The notes: generated from the sequence alone by a model not told the origin. DNA of 64,000 bases from Lysobacter prati (GCF_009765215.1 NZ_VLNV01000003.1:124001-188000); one strand, 5' to 3'. Shown: positions 44,431-53,962, counted from the first letter of the stretch. Numbers and translations: made by a program.

Positions 44431-45123
44431 ATGAACAGTCCCGCGTTCCCCACTGCCGCCGCCACGACGCTGCTGCTGGATGGTCCGGTCGGCGTGCTCG
44501 AAGCCACCGTTGAAGCGGCCGAGGCGCCTGCGCGCCCGGTCGTCGCCATCGTCTGCCATCCGCTGCCGACCGACGGCGGCACCATGCACAACAAGGTCGT
44601 CACGATGACGGCGCGCGCGCTGCGCGAGTCGGGCGTGGCGACGGTGCGCTTCAACTTCCGCGGCGTCGGCGCCTCCACCGGCAACTTCGACCACGGCAAC
44701 GGCGAAGCCGATGATCTGCGCGCGGTTGCCGCATGGGTGCGAGAACAACGTCCGGACGCGCAACTGTGGTTGGCCGGTTTCAGCTTCGGCTCCTACATCA
44801 CCCTCAAGTGCGCGGCCGAACTGCAGCCGGGCATGCTGATCTCGATCGCACCGCCGGCCGCCGGCCGCAGCTGGGACTTCAGCCAGCTGGTGCCGCCGGA
44901 GTGCCCGTGGCTGGTGATCCAGGGCGAGTCGGACGAGATCGTCGACCCGCAGGCGGTCTACGCCTGGATCGACAGCCTCAAGCAGCTGCGGCAGCCGCCG
45001 GAGCTGGTGAAGATGCCTGACACCAGCCACTTCTTCCATCGTCGCCTGATCGACCTGCGTGGCGTGATCAAGCACGGCGTCAAACCCTACCTGCCACCGG
45101 AACAGGCACCGCAGGACGCATGA
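44431..45123 (+). CDS. Alpha/beta hydrolase (YfdE/dienelactone-type small hydrolase)
   Basis: This 230-residue cytoplasmic alpha/beta hydrolase has its nucleophile elbow at LAGFSFGSY (Ser). The Asp is in GESDEIVD and the His in DTSHFFH. The N-terminal stretch VAIVCHPLPTDGGTMHNKVV is typical of this small-hydrolase group. Its substrate is unknown. It overlaps zapE downstream by ATGA, so the two genes are coupled. The frame runs further upstream within the nuclease gene in another phase; the ATG at 44431 is the first that fits the family. Confidence 0.85.
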   Translation: MNSPAFPTAAATTLLLDGPVGVLEATVEAAEAPARPVVAIVCHPLPTDGGTMHNKVVTMTARALRESGVATVRFNFRGVGASTGNFDHGNGEADDLRAVAAWVREQRPDAQLWLAGFSFGSYITLKCAAELQPGMLISIAPPAAGRSWDFSQLVPPECPWLVIQGESDEIVDPQAVYAWIDSLKQLRQPPELVKMPDTSHFFHRRLIDLRGVIKHGVKPYLPPEQAPQDA

Positions 45124-46247
45124 GCACCGAGGCATTGGCCGCGCCTGCGACGCCGTCCACGCTCTACGCCGCCGGCGTCGCCCGCGGCGACTGGAACGAC
45201 GATCCCGCCCAGCACGGAGCGTTGCGCGAACTCGACCGCATCCATGCCGCGCTGCTGGCGCCGCGCAAGCGCGGGCTGCTCGACGGCCTGCTCGGGCGCA
45301 AACCGGAGGCGGCGAAAGGCCTGTACCTGTGGGGAGGCGTCGGGCGGGGCAAGACCTTCCTGATCGACATGTTTTACGACTCGCTGCCGACTCAGGATCA
45401 CGGCGACGATGCGATCGGCAAGCGCCGCACCCACTTCCACCGCTTCATGCGTGAAGTCCATGCACAGCTGCGCGCGCATGCCGGCGAGAGCGATCCGTTG
45501 TCCGCAATCGCGCGCGAGTGGGGGCAGGAGTTGCGCGTGCTGGTGCTCGACGAGTTCTTCGTCAACGACATCGGCGACGCGATGCTGCTGGGTCGCCTGC
45601 TCGAGCGCCTGTTCGCCGAAGGCGTCGCGCTGGTAACCACGTCCAACACAGAGCCGCGCAACCTCTACAAGCACGGCCTGCAACGTGCCAGCTTCGTGCC
45701 GGCGATCGCGCAGCTGGAGCGTCACTGCCGCGTGCTCCATCTCGACAGCGCCCACGATTACCGCCTGCGCGCGCTGACCCGCTCGCCGGTGTACCGCGCA
45801 CCGCTCGATGCGGCGTCCGACACCTGGCTGGGTGAGCGCTGGCACGAGTTGACGGCGACCTGCCCGCGCGAAGAAGGCCCGCTGGTCATCGACGGTCGCG
45901 AGATCCCGGTGCGCGCACTGGCCGAAGGCCATGCCTGGTTCGATTTCGCCGCGCTGTGTGAAGGCCCGCGCGCAGCCAGCGACTACATCGAGATCGCCAC
46001 CGAGTGCCACACGGTGCTGGTGGGCTCCATTCCCGTGTTCGACGGCAGCAACGACGACCCGGCGCGACGCTTCGTCCACCTGATCGACGAACTCTACGAC
46101 CGCCACGTCAACCTGGTCTGCACCGCGGCAGTGGTCCCGACCGCGCTGTACGCCGGCAACAAGCTCGCCCATGCATTCGAACGCACCGCCTCGCGGCTGA
46201 TCGAGATGCAGTCGGCGGAGTACCTGGCATTGGAGCATCGCGGCTGA
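45120..46247 (+). CDS. zapE: Cell division protein ZapE (AFG1-like ATPase)
   Basis: This 375-residue P-loop ATPase interacts with FtsZ and helps constriction under stress in E. coli. Walker A is WGGVGRGKT (residues 71-79) and Walker B VLVLDEFFVND (about 140). The TTSNTEPRNLY stretch is sensor-1-like. The length fits the family. The start overlaps the hydrolase stop by ATGA. The permease gene converges 31 bp downstream. Identification is strong; the cell-division role is family knowledge. Confidence 0.93.
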   Translation: MSTEALAAPATPSTLYAAGVARGDWNDDPAQHGALRELDRIHAALLAPRKRGLLDGLLGRKPEAAKGLYLWGGVGRGKTFLIDMFYDSLPTQDHGDDAIGKRRTHFHRFMREVHAQLRAHAGESDPLSAIAREWGQELRVLVLDEFFVNDIGDAMLLGRLLERLFAEGVALVTTSNTEPRNLYKHGLQRASFVPAIAQLERHCRVLHLDSAHDYRLRALTRSPVYRAPLDAASDTWLGERWHELTATCPREEGPLVIDGREIPVRALAEGHAWFDFAALCEGPRAASDYIEIATECHTVLVGSIPVFDGSNDDPARRFVHLIDELYDRHVNLVCTAAVVPTALYAGNKLAHAFERTASRLIEMQSAEYLALEHRG

Positions 46248-46278
46248 GAGCGCCGAGGCTGACCTCGGCGCACGGACC

Positions 46279-47628
46279 TCAGATCGCCGACTTGCGCGCA
46301 CCGCGCCCGCGCATCGCCGCGAGCACGGCATAGACCATCACCAGCGCCGTCAGCGACAGCGCGATGGCCAGCCACTCGTTCTCGCTGAGCGTGGCCAGGA
46401 TCGCGGCCATCGTCAGCACGGCCACGCCGGGCACCAGCGGGCCACCGGCCAGCACCAGCGGCTCGCCCTGTCCGCGCAGATCGATCTGCTGGGCGCGCCA
46501 GGCCGACACGGCCACTGCGGCGAACACCAGGCAGATCGCGCCGCCGGAAATCAGCGCCAGCGTCTCGAAGCTGCCGGCCACGGCCAGCACGATGGCGACG
46601 CCGGCATGGGCGAACAGGCCCAGCATCGGCACGCGGTGGCGCAGATCGACCAGACCGAACGGCCGCGGCAGGAAGCCGTCGCGACCCAGCGCGAACAGCA
46701 ACCGCGACGACGAGAACAGGTTGCCCATCAGGAAGCCGAGCATCGACACGCAGGCCGTGACCAGCAGCAAGGTGCGGCCCGGGGTCCACAAGGCGTGGGC
46801 GGCGTCGGCGATGGGCGCGTCGCTGGCTGGCAGGTCGGCGCCGAGCACGCCTTGGCACACGGCCTGGATGGCGATATAGAGCAGGACCACGATGACGATC
46901 GCGCTCATCGTCGCCCGCGGCACGTGCTTGGCCGGGTCGCGTACCTCGCCCGAGGGCACCAGCGCGGTTTCCATGCCGGCATAGGCGAACACCACCAGCA
47001 CCAGCGACGAACCCAGCGCCGGCCACGAAGGCACCGCCGTCCAGTCGAAGCTCACCTGCTGCCAGTCGACGAAGAACAGGCCCAGCGACGCCAGCAGGAA
47101 CAACGGCGTCAGCTTCAACGTCGCCAGCAGCACGATCATGCGCGCGCCGAGTTTGACGCCGAAGGCATTGAGCGCGAACAGCGCGCTGTACGCCGCGGCG
47201 ATCAGCAGCGCGCGCGGCGAGGCATGCGAGAACTGCGGAAAGGCCTGCGCGACCTGGCTGGTCAGCGCCGCGGCGACGCCGGCGCTGGAGGCAACGTTGC
47301 AGATCCACATCAAGGCGCCGGTGAGGAAGCCTGCGAACGGGCCAAAGCACGCGGTGACGTAGGTGTAGGGCCCACCTGTCGCCGAAGCGCGGCTGCCGAC
47401 GGCGGCGAAGCACAGCGCGATCGGAATGATCGCCACCGCGCCGGCGACGAAGGCCAGCGGCGCGACCTTGCCCATGCGCGCGGCCAGCAACGCCGGCAGC
47501 ATGAAGATGCCGGCGCCGACGATGATGTTGATGATCGAAGCGCCCAGCTGGAAGGAGCCGAGCGAACGGACCAGCGCGGCCTCGCCCCGTTGCGACGTGT
47601 CGGGGGCGGTGCTGGCGGTCTCCGTCAT
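46279..47628 (-). CDS. APC-family amino acid permease
   Basis: This 449-residue inner-membrane transporter has about 12 hydrophobic helices. The first broken helix carries the Gly-rich stretch NIIVGAGIFMLP, the substrate/sodium site of the LeuT-fold APC superfamily. The second repeat and the C-terminal helices are normal in length. Amino acid or amine is the likely substrate; none can be named. The ATG at 47628 was chosen, as the upstream residues are not hydrophobic. It is divergent from the HAD phosphatase gene. Confidence 0.88.
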   Translation of the reverse strand: MTETASTAPDTSQRGEAALVRSLGSFQLGASIINIIVGAGIFMLPALLAARMGKVAPLAFVAGAVAIIPIALCFAAVGSRASATGGPYTYVTACFGPFAGFLTGALMWICNVASSAGVAAALTSQVAQAFPQFSHASPRALLIAAAYSALFALNAFGVKLGARMIVLLATLKLTPLFLLASLGLFFVDWQQVSFDWTAVPSWPALGSSLVLVVFAYAGMETALVPSGEVRDPAKHVPRATMSAIVIVVLLYIAIQAVCQGVLGADLPASDAPIADAAHALWTPGRTLLLVTACVSMLGFLMGNLFSSSRLLFALGRDGFLPRPFGLVDLRHRVPMLGLFAHAGVAIVLAVAGSFETLALISGGAICLVFAAVAVSAWRAQQIDLRGQGEPLVLAGGPLVPGVAVLTMAAILATLSENEWLAIALSLTALVMVYAVLAAMRGRGARKSAI

Positions 47629-47754
47629 GGGGCTTGCATCGGTCCGGTGTTGCGGGGGAGGGTCGCACACAGGGGCCGGGCATGTCTAAGCTTGTGCCGC
47701 CCCCACACCCGCTCCCTCCCCCCTGCGGGACGGAGACTCAAGGACGATTCCCCC

Positions 47755-48348
47755 GTGAACCTTGCCCTGTTCGATTTCGACGGCACCATCACCACGCGCG
47801 AGATGTTCGCCGACTTCATGGGCCAGGCCGTCGCACCCAGGCGCCTGGCCATCGGCAGGATCGTGCTGGCGCCGATGTTCGTGGGCTACAAGCTGGGCAT
47901 GGTCAGTGCCAACCGCGTGCGCTCGCGCGTGGTCGATTTCGGTTTCCGCGGTGCCGACCTCGCCCACGTCCAGGCCGCGGGCGAGCGCTTCGCGCGCGAG
48001 ATCCTGCCGGCGGTGCTGCGGCCGAAAGCGCTGGAACGCATCGCCTGGCACAAGGCGCAGGGCGACAAGATCGTGGTCGTCTCCGGCGCGTTCGATCTGT
48101 ACCTGTCGCACTGGTGCGCCCAGCACGGCCTGGAACTGCTGTGCTCATCGCTGGAGTCCAGTGATGGCGTCATGACCGGGCGCTACGACGGCGAGCAGTG
48201 CGCCGGCGAGGAGAAAGCGCGACGCGTGCGCGAACGTTACGACCTGGCCGGCTTCCCGGTCATCTATGCCTACGGTGATACGCACGAGGACCTGGATCTG
48301 CTCGAACTCGCGGATCGCAGGTATTACCGTTGGCGGGAAGTGGCGTGA
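47755..48348 (+). CDS. HAD-IB family phosphatase
   Basis: This 197-residue Mg-dependent HAD phosphatase has motif I LFDFDGTITT with nucleophile Asp at the N-terminus. Motif II is around KIVVVSGAFD, and motif III/IV is AYGDTHEDLDLLELA. It is of the subfamily IB group that includes phosphoserine-phosphatase-like and PgpC-like enzymes. The natural substrate is not clear. The start is a GTG with AAGGA upstream. Repeats follow directly after the stop codon. Confidence 0.87.
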   Translation: MNLALFDFDGTITTREMFADFMGQAVAPRRLAIGRIVLAPMFVGYKLGMVSANRVRSRVVDFGFRGADLAHVQAAGERFAREILPAVLRPKALERIAWHKAQGDKIVVVSGAFDLYLSHWCAQHGLELLCSSLESSDGVMTGRYDGEQCAGEEKARRVRERYDLAGFPVIYAYGDTHEDLDLLELADRRYYRWREVA

Positions 48349-48363
48349 TTGGCTCTTGGAGCA

Positions 48364-48400
48364 ACGTCCATGGATCCCCGCCTTCGCGGGGATGACGGCT
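48364..48400. repeat. Single REP-like unit
   Basis: A 37-bp unit with internal palindrome (ATCCCCGCC...GGGGAT) belongs to the same family as the pair inside bioH. It lies 16 bp after the HAD gene and 35 bp before the second cruciform element. Confidence 0.7.
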
Positions 48401-48434
48401 CTCGGAAACGAAGACCGGGCAACGATTTGGCAGA

Positions 48435-48550
48435 GCGTCGTCCGCCGGGTCGGGGATTGCGCAGCAGTGGGCCATGGATGGCCCACGCCCCGCCTTCGGA
48501 CAGGATGTCCGACGAAGGGGCGGAGCAATCCCCGGCCCGGCGGACGGCGC
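48435..48550 (+). repeat. 116-bp cruciform/three-way-junction element, copy 2
   Basis: Same length, orientation and layout as the copy at 25868-25983. The 26-bp terminal arms (48435-48460 and 48525-48550) match with two G-T pairs. The inner hairpin has arms GTGGGCCAT and ATGGCCCAC. Against copy 1 there are six base changes: two pairs of compensating changes and two that give G-T wobbles. It lies between the convergent ends of the HAD and M61 genes. The tail (about 48550-48600) shares three words with the tail of copy 1 in a different order. Confidence 0.85.
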
Positions 48551-48608
48551 CCCTCCGCAGACGCAAGCCCCGGCGGACGACGCCAGTCGGAAGCATCAAG
48601 GCCCCGAG

Positions 48609-50519
48609 TTACTTCGGCGCGAGGATCTTCGACAGCCGATCCTGCGTCCCCGCGATCCGCTCCAGATGCGGATACTTCAGCCCCTCGCGGTAGTCCAGAC
48701 GTACCGTCCGCACCACCTCACCATGCTTGACCACCACCTCGATCGGCTTCGAACCATCGCGATTGGCCTTGATCGCATCCTTGAGCCGATCGTTCTCGAA
48801 CGCGTAACCGTTGACCGCCAACAGCGTGGCACCGGGCGCGATGCCGGCATCGAAGGCCGGACCGTCCCAACGCACCCCGCTCACCGTCGCATCCTTGTTC
48901 GACACCGACATACCGAGCGACGCACTGAAATCGGCTGACTTGCGATCGCCCTCGACGGCCTTGTGGTACTCGCTTGCCGTATCGGTATAGACCAGCTTCC
49001 AGCCACTGGCGGCCAGCCCGTCGAGCGGCGCGGCATTGGCGTCCACACGCTCGCGCAGGAACGACGCCCAGTCGTAGGCGGCCACACCATTGAGCGTGCG
49101 CGCGACCTCATCGAAGTCATACGTATTGACGTCCCAGTCGCCGTCCTTGACCCCGAAGAACGCCTTGGCGAAATCGTCGAGCGAACGCTTGCCGCCGCTG
49201 AGATCGCGCAGCTTGCTGTCGACCGCCAGCCAGATCAGCTGCCCGGCACTGTAGTAATCCTCGCTCATCTGCCAGCTGCGGTACGCCTGCGGCTTGCGCG
49301 AATTGATGATCGGATCGAGCGTGGTGTCCTGGACGTTGCGCCAGGCAAAACCAGGGCGATCACTGCTGTAGGTCGAGGCGACCAGCGCCAGCGCATCGCG
49401 CGCCTGCTCGGCACTCCACAGGCCCGAACGCGCCGCCAGCACATAACCCCAGTACTGCGTCTGCCCCTCGTACACCCACAGCAGCGTGTCACTCATCGGC
49501 ACGTTGAAGTTGGGCGTGGTCAGGTCGGCCGGACGACGGTACTTGCCGTTCCAGGAATGGGTGAACTCGTGCGGCAGCAGGTCGCGGTCCGCCGCGTTCT
49601 TGCCCCACTCGGTGAAGTATTCCGGGCCGACGCCATTCTCGCTGGAGCGCTGATGCTCCAGACCGTTGCCGCCCATCTGGTCCGACAGCGAGAACAGGAA
49701 GTCGTAGTGATCGTAATGGCGCGCGCCGTAAAGCTTGTAGGCCTGGTCGACGAGCTTGCGGTGCGCCTCGATCTGCTCCGGCTTGGCCTCCAGGTACTTC
49801 GGATCATCGGCGACGATGTTCAGGCGCACCGGCACCTTCGCGCCCGGGTCGAGATCGACCTGCTTGAAGTAGCGACCGGCGTAGACCGGAGAATCGAGCA
49901 GCGTGTCGAACGGCACCGGCTTGTAGCGCAGCGTGTCGCCTTCCTTCGAGGCAACCTCCAGCGCAGTGCCGGCCTGCCAGCCGCTGGGCAGCTTCAGCGC
50001 CGGCGCGATCTGGATCTGCCGTGCGTAGTGGCCGGCCGGGTACAGCGCGACCTGGTTCCACTGCAGGTTGAGTATGTCCTGGGTCATGGTGATGCGACCC
50101 TGCTCGCCGGCGGTCGGCGTGAGCACGTCGAAGCTGACTTCCAGCGTGCTGACACCTTCGGGCACGACCAGCTTGAAAGCGTAGACATCGAGCGGATCGC
50201 GGCGCCACGCGATGGGCTGGCCGTTGCCGCTGAATTTCAGGCCCGCGACGCGATTGACCGGGCCGCTGGGCGAATGGTTGCCGGGAATCCACTGCGGATA
50301 CAGCAGCGTCAGCGGGCCGGGCTGCACCGGGATCTGCTGGCTGGCGCGGAACACGCGGTGGCTCAGGTCGGTGGCATCGATGGTCAGCGACAGCGTGCCC
50401 GGATAGGCCACGTCCTGCGGCGGCGCGGTCTGCGCCTGGGTGATCGGTGCGGCGAGCAACAAGGAAACCAGCAGCGGCAGCGCGCGCAGGCGCGGCGCAG
50501 CAGACGAACGACGAAGCAT
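48609..50519 (-). CDS. M61-family metallopeptidase (glycyl aminopeptidase-like) with PDZ domain
   Basis: This 636-residue exported peptidase has a signal peptide (LPLLVSLLLAAPITQAQ). A long N-terminal beta region is followed by the zinc motif HEFTH (residues 317-321) in the stretch PHEFTHSWNGKYRRP. A PDZ-like domain comes near the end (about residues 520-600, GMSVSNKDATVSG...APGATLLAVNG). The M61 founder, from Sphingomonas, releases N-terminal Gly and Ala. The length and domain order fit. It is likely periplasmic. It is transcribed towards the cruciform repeat. Confidence 0.92.
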   Translation of the reverse strand: MLRRSSAAPRLRALPLLVSLLLAAPITQAQTAPPQDVAYPGTLSLTIDATDLSHRVFRASQQIPVQPGPLTLLYPQWIPGNHSPSGPVNRVAGLKFSGNGQPIAWRRDPLDVYAFKLVVPEGVSTLEVSFDVLTPTAGEQGRITMTQDILNLQWNQVALYPAGHYARQIQIAPALKLPSGWQAGTALEVASKEGDTLRYKPVPFDTLLDSPVYAGRYFKQVDLDPGAKVPVRLNIVADDPKYLEAKPEQIEAHRKLVDQAYKLYGARHYDHYDFLFSLSDQMGGNGLEHQRSSENGVGPEYFTEWGKNAADRDLLPHEFTHSWNGKYRRPADLTTPNFNVPMSDTLLWVYEGQTQYWGYVLAARSGLWSAEQARDALALVASTYSSDRPGFAWRNVQDTTLDPIINSRKPQAYRSWQMSEDYYSAGQLIWLAVDSKLRDLSGGKRSLDDFAKAFFGVKDGDWDVNTYDFDEVARTLNGVAAYDWASFLRERVDANAAPLDGLAASGWKLVYTDTASEYHKAVEGDRKSADFSASLGMSVSNKDATVSGVRWDGPAFDAGIAPGATLLAVNGYAFENDRLKDAIKANRDGSKPIEVVVKHGEVVRTVRLDYREGLKYPHLERIAGTQDRLSKILAPK

Positions 50520-50674
50520 TTACGAACCCCAGTGGAAGACGGCCAACCCCGCATCGTTACGAGGGTTGGCGCCTGCGCACCCCTGCCATTGGGCACGGTC
50601 GGGCGTGATCGCGTGCACGTTTGCCAGAATTGGCAAAGTTTCGCCGCGCCAGAGCGGGCTTCCGCTCTCCCGCA

Positions 50675-51292
50675 TCAACGGGTCGCAGCGTCGCGGCGCC
50701 ACACCAGGCAGCGGTTGTTGGCCGGCATCGCCACGTCCTCGACCAGGCGCAGTCCAATCGCGGCGGCCAGCGCATCGACCTCGGCGGCATCGCGGATGCC
50801 CGAACGCGGATCGCGCGCCTTCAGCCAGCCATCGAACTCGCGGTTGCTGTCGCTGCTGTACTGGCCGTCGTAGTTGAACGGTCCGTACACGACGACGACC
50901 GCGCCGGGCGCAAGCACCTGCGCGAGCCCTTCGAAGAACGCCTGCACCTCGGGCCATCCCATGATGTGCAGCGTATTGGCGCTGAAAACGGCATCGAAAC
51001 GACCGCCATTTGCCCGCGGCCACGGTGCGGCCGACACATTGAGCTCGACCGGAGCTGGCGTGTTATCCAGCCCCGCCTCATCGAGCCACATGCGGATGCC
51101 CGGCAAGGCATCGGCCTGGTCGCTGCACTGCCAGCGCAGCCAGGGCATCGCCGCGGCAAAGTACACGGCGTGCTGACCGGTGCCACTGCCCACTTCGAGC
51201 ACATCGTGACGATCGGCGAAGTAACGCTGCAGTACAGCGAGGATCGGATCGCGGTTGCGATCGCAGGCTGGGGCGTAGGGGCGCTCGGACAT
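50675..51292 (-). CDS. DUF938 SAM-dependent methyltransferase-like protein
   Basis: This 205-residue cytoplasmic protein of the DUF938 family has SAM motif I DVLEVGSGTGQHAVYFA (about residues 30-46). The family stretch FSANTLHIMGWPEVQAFF follows, and YGPFNYDGQYSSDSN is another strong marker. The substrate is unknown. It is divergent from the I78 inhibitor gene (139-bp gap) and is followed by 155 bp of apparently empty DNA before the M61 gene. Confidence 0.88.
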   Translation of the reverse strand: MSERPYAPACDRNRDPILAVLQRYFADRHDVLEVGSGTGQHAVYFAAAMPWLRWQCSDQADALPGIRMWLDEAGLDNTPAPVELNVSAAPWPRANGGRFDAVFSANTLHIMGWPEVQAFFEGLAQVLAPGAVVVVYGPFNYDGQYSSDSNREFDGWLKARDPRSGIRDAAEVDALAAAIGLRLVEDVAMPANNRCLVWRRDAATR

Positions 51293-51431
51293 GACTGGCT
51301 TTATAACGCACGGTCATCGCTGTCACAGCCAACCGGCTATCCTCCCCCGCGTTGCACCCCTCGTTTACGCCCCGCACACGGCAGCGGGCGCACGGTGCGC
51401 CCCACCAGGTCGACCCAACCGGAGAACCCCC

Positions 51432-51728
51432 ATGTTCCGCACTCTTTCCTTCGCGGTGATCGCACTGACGCTTGCCGGTTGCGCTTCGGGACCGCCTGCT
51501 GCCGGTGGCGCCGTGCCGCCGTCGGGCGTGTGCAATGTCGAGGCCGCGCGCTGGGCGATTGGCCAGGGCGTCAACGACGAGATCGTCAACCGCATCCTGC
51601 GCGACACCAGCAGCCGTGACGCGCGCGTGCTGCGCCCGGGCCAGCCTGCCACCATGGATTTCCGCGAAGACCGCATCAACGTCGACGTCAACGACCGCGG
51701 CGCGATCACCGGCCTGCGTTGCGGCTGA
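51432..51728 (+). CDS. I78-family peptidase inhibitor lipoprotein
   Basis: This 98-residue exported lipoprotein has signal VIALTLAGC (lipidated C17). The I78 domain has its defining C-terminal stretch RPGQPATMDFREDRINVDVN, followed by GAITGLRCG. Family members inhibit serine peptidases such as subtilisin. The domain fits the I78 pattern W---G--vn...D-R--RiN--VD. It starts just upstream of the ribonuclease and barstar genes (10-bp gap), so the three may be one transcript. Confidence 0.9.
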   Translation: MFRTLSFAVIALTLAGCASGPPAAGGAVPPSGVCNVEAARWAIGQGVNDEIVNRILRDTSSRDARVLRPGQPATMDFREDRINVDVNDRGAITGLRCG

Positions 51729-51738
51729 TTGCTGACAC

Positions 51739-52182
51739 ATGCGTCGTCGCCACCTGGGTCTGCTCGCCGCGATCGTCCTCATCGGACTTTGGCTGTGGAC
51801 GAAGCGCTCCGACAACGGTGACCTGCAGCCGCCGGTGGCGACGCCGGCCGGCCAGGTGGCCGCACCGTCCCCGGCAGCGGCGGCGGTGCAATACCCCGAC
51901 TTCCTGCCGCGCGAGGCACATGGCGTTCTTGCCCGCATCGCGCAGGGCGGTCCGTACGCCCACCGCCAGGACGGCAGCGTGTTCCAGAACCGCGAGCAGC
52001 GCCTGCCTGCGCAGCCGCGCGGCTATTACCACGAGTACACAGTCGAGACGCCGGGTTCCGATGACCGCGGTGCGCGCCGGATCATCACTGGCGGTGATCC
52101 GCCGGTGGAGTACTGGTACACCCAGGACCATTACCGCAGCTTCCGCCGCTTCGAGCTGCCAGCCCTGGAGGCACGTCGATGA
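51739..52182 (+). CDS. Exported guanyl-specific ribonuclease (RNase Sa/barnase family)
   Basis: This 147-residue protein has an N-terminal signal or anchor helix (LLAAIVLIGLWLW, residues 8-20) and an RNase N1/T1-type domain (PF00545). Catalytic residues match RNase Sa: Glu99 in YYHEYTV, Arg114 in RRIITGG and His131 in QDHYRSF. The protein would cleave RNA at guanine once outside the cytoplasm. A barstar gene follows with ATGA overlap, giving intracellular protection, and an I78 peptidase inhibitor precedes it. Export by Sec is inferred from the signal. Confidence 0.92.
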   Translation: MRRRHLGLLAAIVLIGLWLWTKRSDNGDLQPPVATPAGQVAAPSPAAAAVQYPDFLPREAHGVLARIAQGGPYAHRQDGSVFQNREQRLPAQPRGYYHEYTVETPGSDDRGARRIITGGDPPVEYWYTQDHYRSFRRFELPALEARR

Positions 52183-52619
52183 GTGCGACCGACCTGCGCT
52201 CGATCCTGGCCGATCCGGCCCACAGTGGCGCCTACTTCATCGATGCCCGCGATACCGAATCGATGGCACAGGCCGGCGAGGCGCTCGACTATGCAGTGCT
52301 GCGCGTCGACCTGGCCGATTGCGCCGACAAGACCTCGCTGATGCAGCGGTTTGCCGCCGCGGCGCAGTTCCCGGACTGGTTCGGCGGCAACTGGGATGCG
52401 CTTACCGATGCCCTGGCCGACCTGTCATGGCGGCCAGCACCGGGCTATCTGTTGCTGGTCGAACATGCCGATGCCTGGCGCGCCCAGCACGGCGAGGATT
52501 TCGACACCCTGCTCGACATCCTCAACGAGAGCGCGTTCCGCTGGGCCGGCAACAACACCGCGTTCTGGGCGTTGCTGCCGTTTCCGGCCGAACAGCTGGC
52601 TGCACTGGAAGACGACTGA
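52179..52619 (+). CDS. Barstar-family ribonuclease inhibitor
   Basis: This 146-residue cytoplasmic barstar-like protein has the hallmark stretch FPDWFGGNWDALTDALADLSW (about residues 65-84), where the acidic residues fill the ribonuclease active site. Its start overlaps the ribonuclease stop (ATGA), the classic toxin-inhibitor coupling. The protein is longer than barstar (about 90 residues), with added N-terminal and C-terminal parts, as usual for proteobacterial members. It lies convergent to the TetA-type transporter with a 3-bp gap. Confidence 0.92.
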   Translation: MSATDLRSILADPAHSGAYFIDARDTESMAQAGEALDYAVLRVDLADCADKTSLMQRFAAAAQFPDWFGGNWDALTDALADLSWRPAPGYLLLVEHADAWRAQHGEDFDTLLDILNESAFRWAGNNTAFWALLPFPAEQLAALEDD

Positions 52620-52622
52620 GGC

Positions 52623-53891
52623 TCAGCCGGCTTCGGCTGCCACCACCGGGGCGGCCGGGTCCGGCACTCGCGCATAGCGCCACGCGATACCCACCGCGAC
52701 GCACAACAGCACCGACGCGATCAGGAACGGCGCGCCCGGCAGGTGCACCGGCGCGCGGTCGTCGATGAAATAACCGAAGCTGCCGGCGAACAACGCCGGT
52801 CCGATGATGCCGGCCAGGCTGACCAGGCTCATCAGCGCGCCCTGGATGCGGCCCTGCACGTCGGCGCCGACCTGGCGCGTGATCAGTGCCTGCGTCGACG
52901 GTGCCGCCAGGCCCCAGATCGCCGAGATCGGCAGGCCGATCAGGAACACCCAGCCGACGTTGGCGAAACCATAGATCGCGAACCCGACCGCACCGAAGCA
53001 AAGTCCGATGATCAGCGCACGGCGCTCGCCGATCGCATGTACGATCCGGCCGACCAGCCCCGCCTGCACGATCACGTTGAGCACGCCCACTATCGCCAGC
53101 ACGTAGCTGACCTCGCGCGGCCCCCACTGGTACTGGTAGTCGGCGAACAGCACGAACACGCTCGGATAGACGTAGTGGGCGAGGTTGGCGATGAACACCA
53201 CTGCCGCCAGCCCGAATACCTGCGGGTAGCGCTTGAGCAGCACCAGCGAGCCGAGCGGATTGGCGTGCGACCAGTCGAAGCGTGCACTGCGCTTTTCCTT
53301 CGACAGCGACTCGGGCAACACGAACCAGCCGTAGCAGAAGTTGACCAGCGCCAGGCCGGCGGCGAACCAGAACGGCAGGCGCAGGTCGATCTCGCCCAGT
53401 TCTCCGCCGATCAGCGGACCGATGATGAAACCCACACCGAAGGCCGCGCCGAGCAGGCCGTAGCTCTTGGCGCGCTTGTCGGCCGGCGTGACGTCGGCGA
53501 CGTAGGCATTGGCGGTGGTGAAGCTGGCCGAGGTGATGCCGGAAATGATGCGGCCGACCAGCAACCAGGCCAGCGACGGCGCCAGCGCCATGAACACGAA
53601 ATCCAGGCCCAGGCCCAGGCACGAGATCAGGATCACGGGCCGGCGACCGAATCGGTCCGACAGCGCGCCCTGGATCGGCGAGGTCACGAACTGGATCGCC
53701 GCGAACAGGAATCCGAACGCCGCGACCCAGTAGGCCGCGTGCGCGGTGTCGCCGCCGGCGAACTGCTCGATCAGGTGCGGCAGCACCGGAATGATCAGCC
53801 CGAACGAGAGCACGTCGATCAGGATGGTGACGAAAATGAAGGCGAGCGCGGCACGTCGGCGCGTGCCGCTGGCAGGAATCGAATCGGTCAC
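52623..53891 (-). CDS. TetA-type major facilitator transporter (TCR/Tet)
   Basis: This 422-residue inner-membrane protein has 12 hydrophobic helices. The tetracycline-transporter-like motif A is [13 protein letters not shown], and the C-motif-like stretch is [15 protein letters not shown]. The N-terminus [21 protein letters not shown] is characteristic of the TCR/Tet group. True tetracycline resistance is not shown; many environmental members export other compounds. No tetR lies next to it. Repeats follow upstream of its start. Confidence 0.85.
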   Translation of the reverse strand: MTDSIPASGTRRRAALAFIFVTILIDVLSFGLIIPVLPHLIEQFAGGDTAHAAYWVAAFGFLFAAIQFVTSPIQGALSDRFGRRPVILISCLGLGLDFVFMALAPSLAWLLVGRIISGITSASFTTANAYVADVTPADKRAKSYGLLGAAFGVGFIIGPLIGGELGEIDLRLPFWFAAGLALVNFCYGWFVLPESLSKEKRSARFDWSHANPLGSLVLLKRYPQVFGLAAVVFIANLAHYVYPSVFVLFADYQYQWGPREVSYVLAIVGVLNVIVQAGLVGRIVHAIGERRALIIGLCFGAVGFAIYGFANVGWVFLIGLPISAIWGLAAPSTQALITRQVGADVQGRIQGALMSLVSLAGIIGPALFAGSFGYFIDDRAPVHLPGAPFLIASVLLCVAVGIAWRYARVPDPAAPVVAAEAG

Positions 53892-53962
53892 GGATGGGCC
53901 GCAGGGGCGTGTGTCGGGAATGGGCGGAGTTTATCGCGGCGCACTGTCATCCCCGCACAGCC

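Noticed and set aside
46606-48348. A 580-residue form of the HAD protein
   Set aside because: The first 383 residues are antisense of the permease; the HAD motif I begins right after the GTG at 47755.
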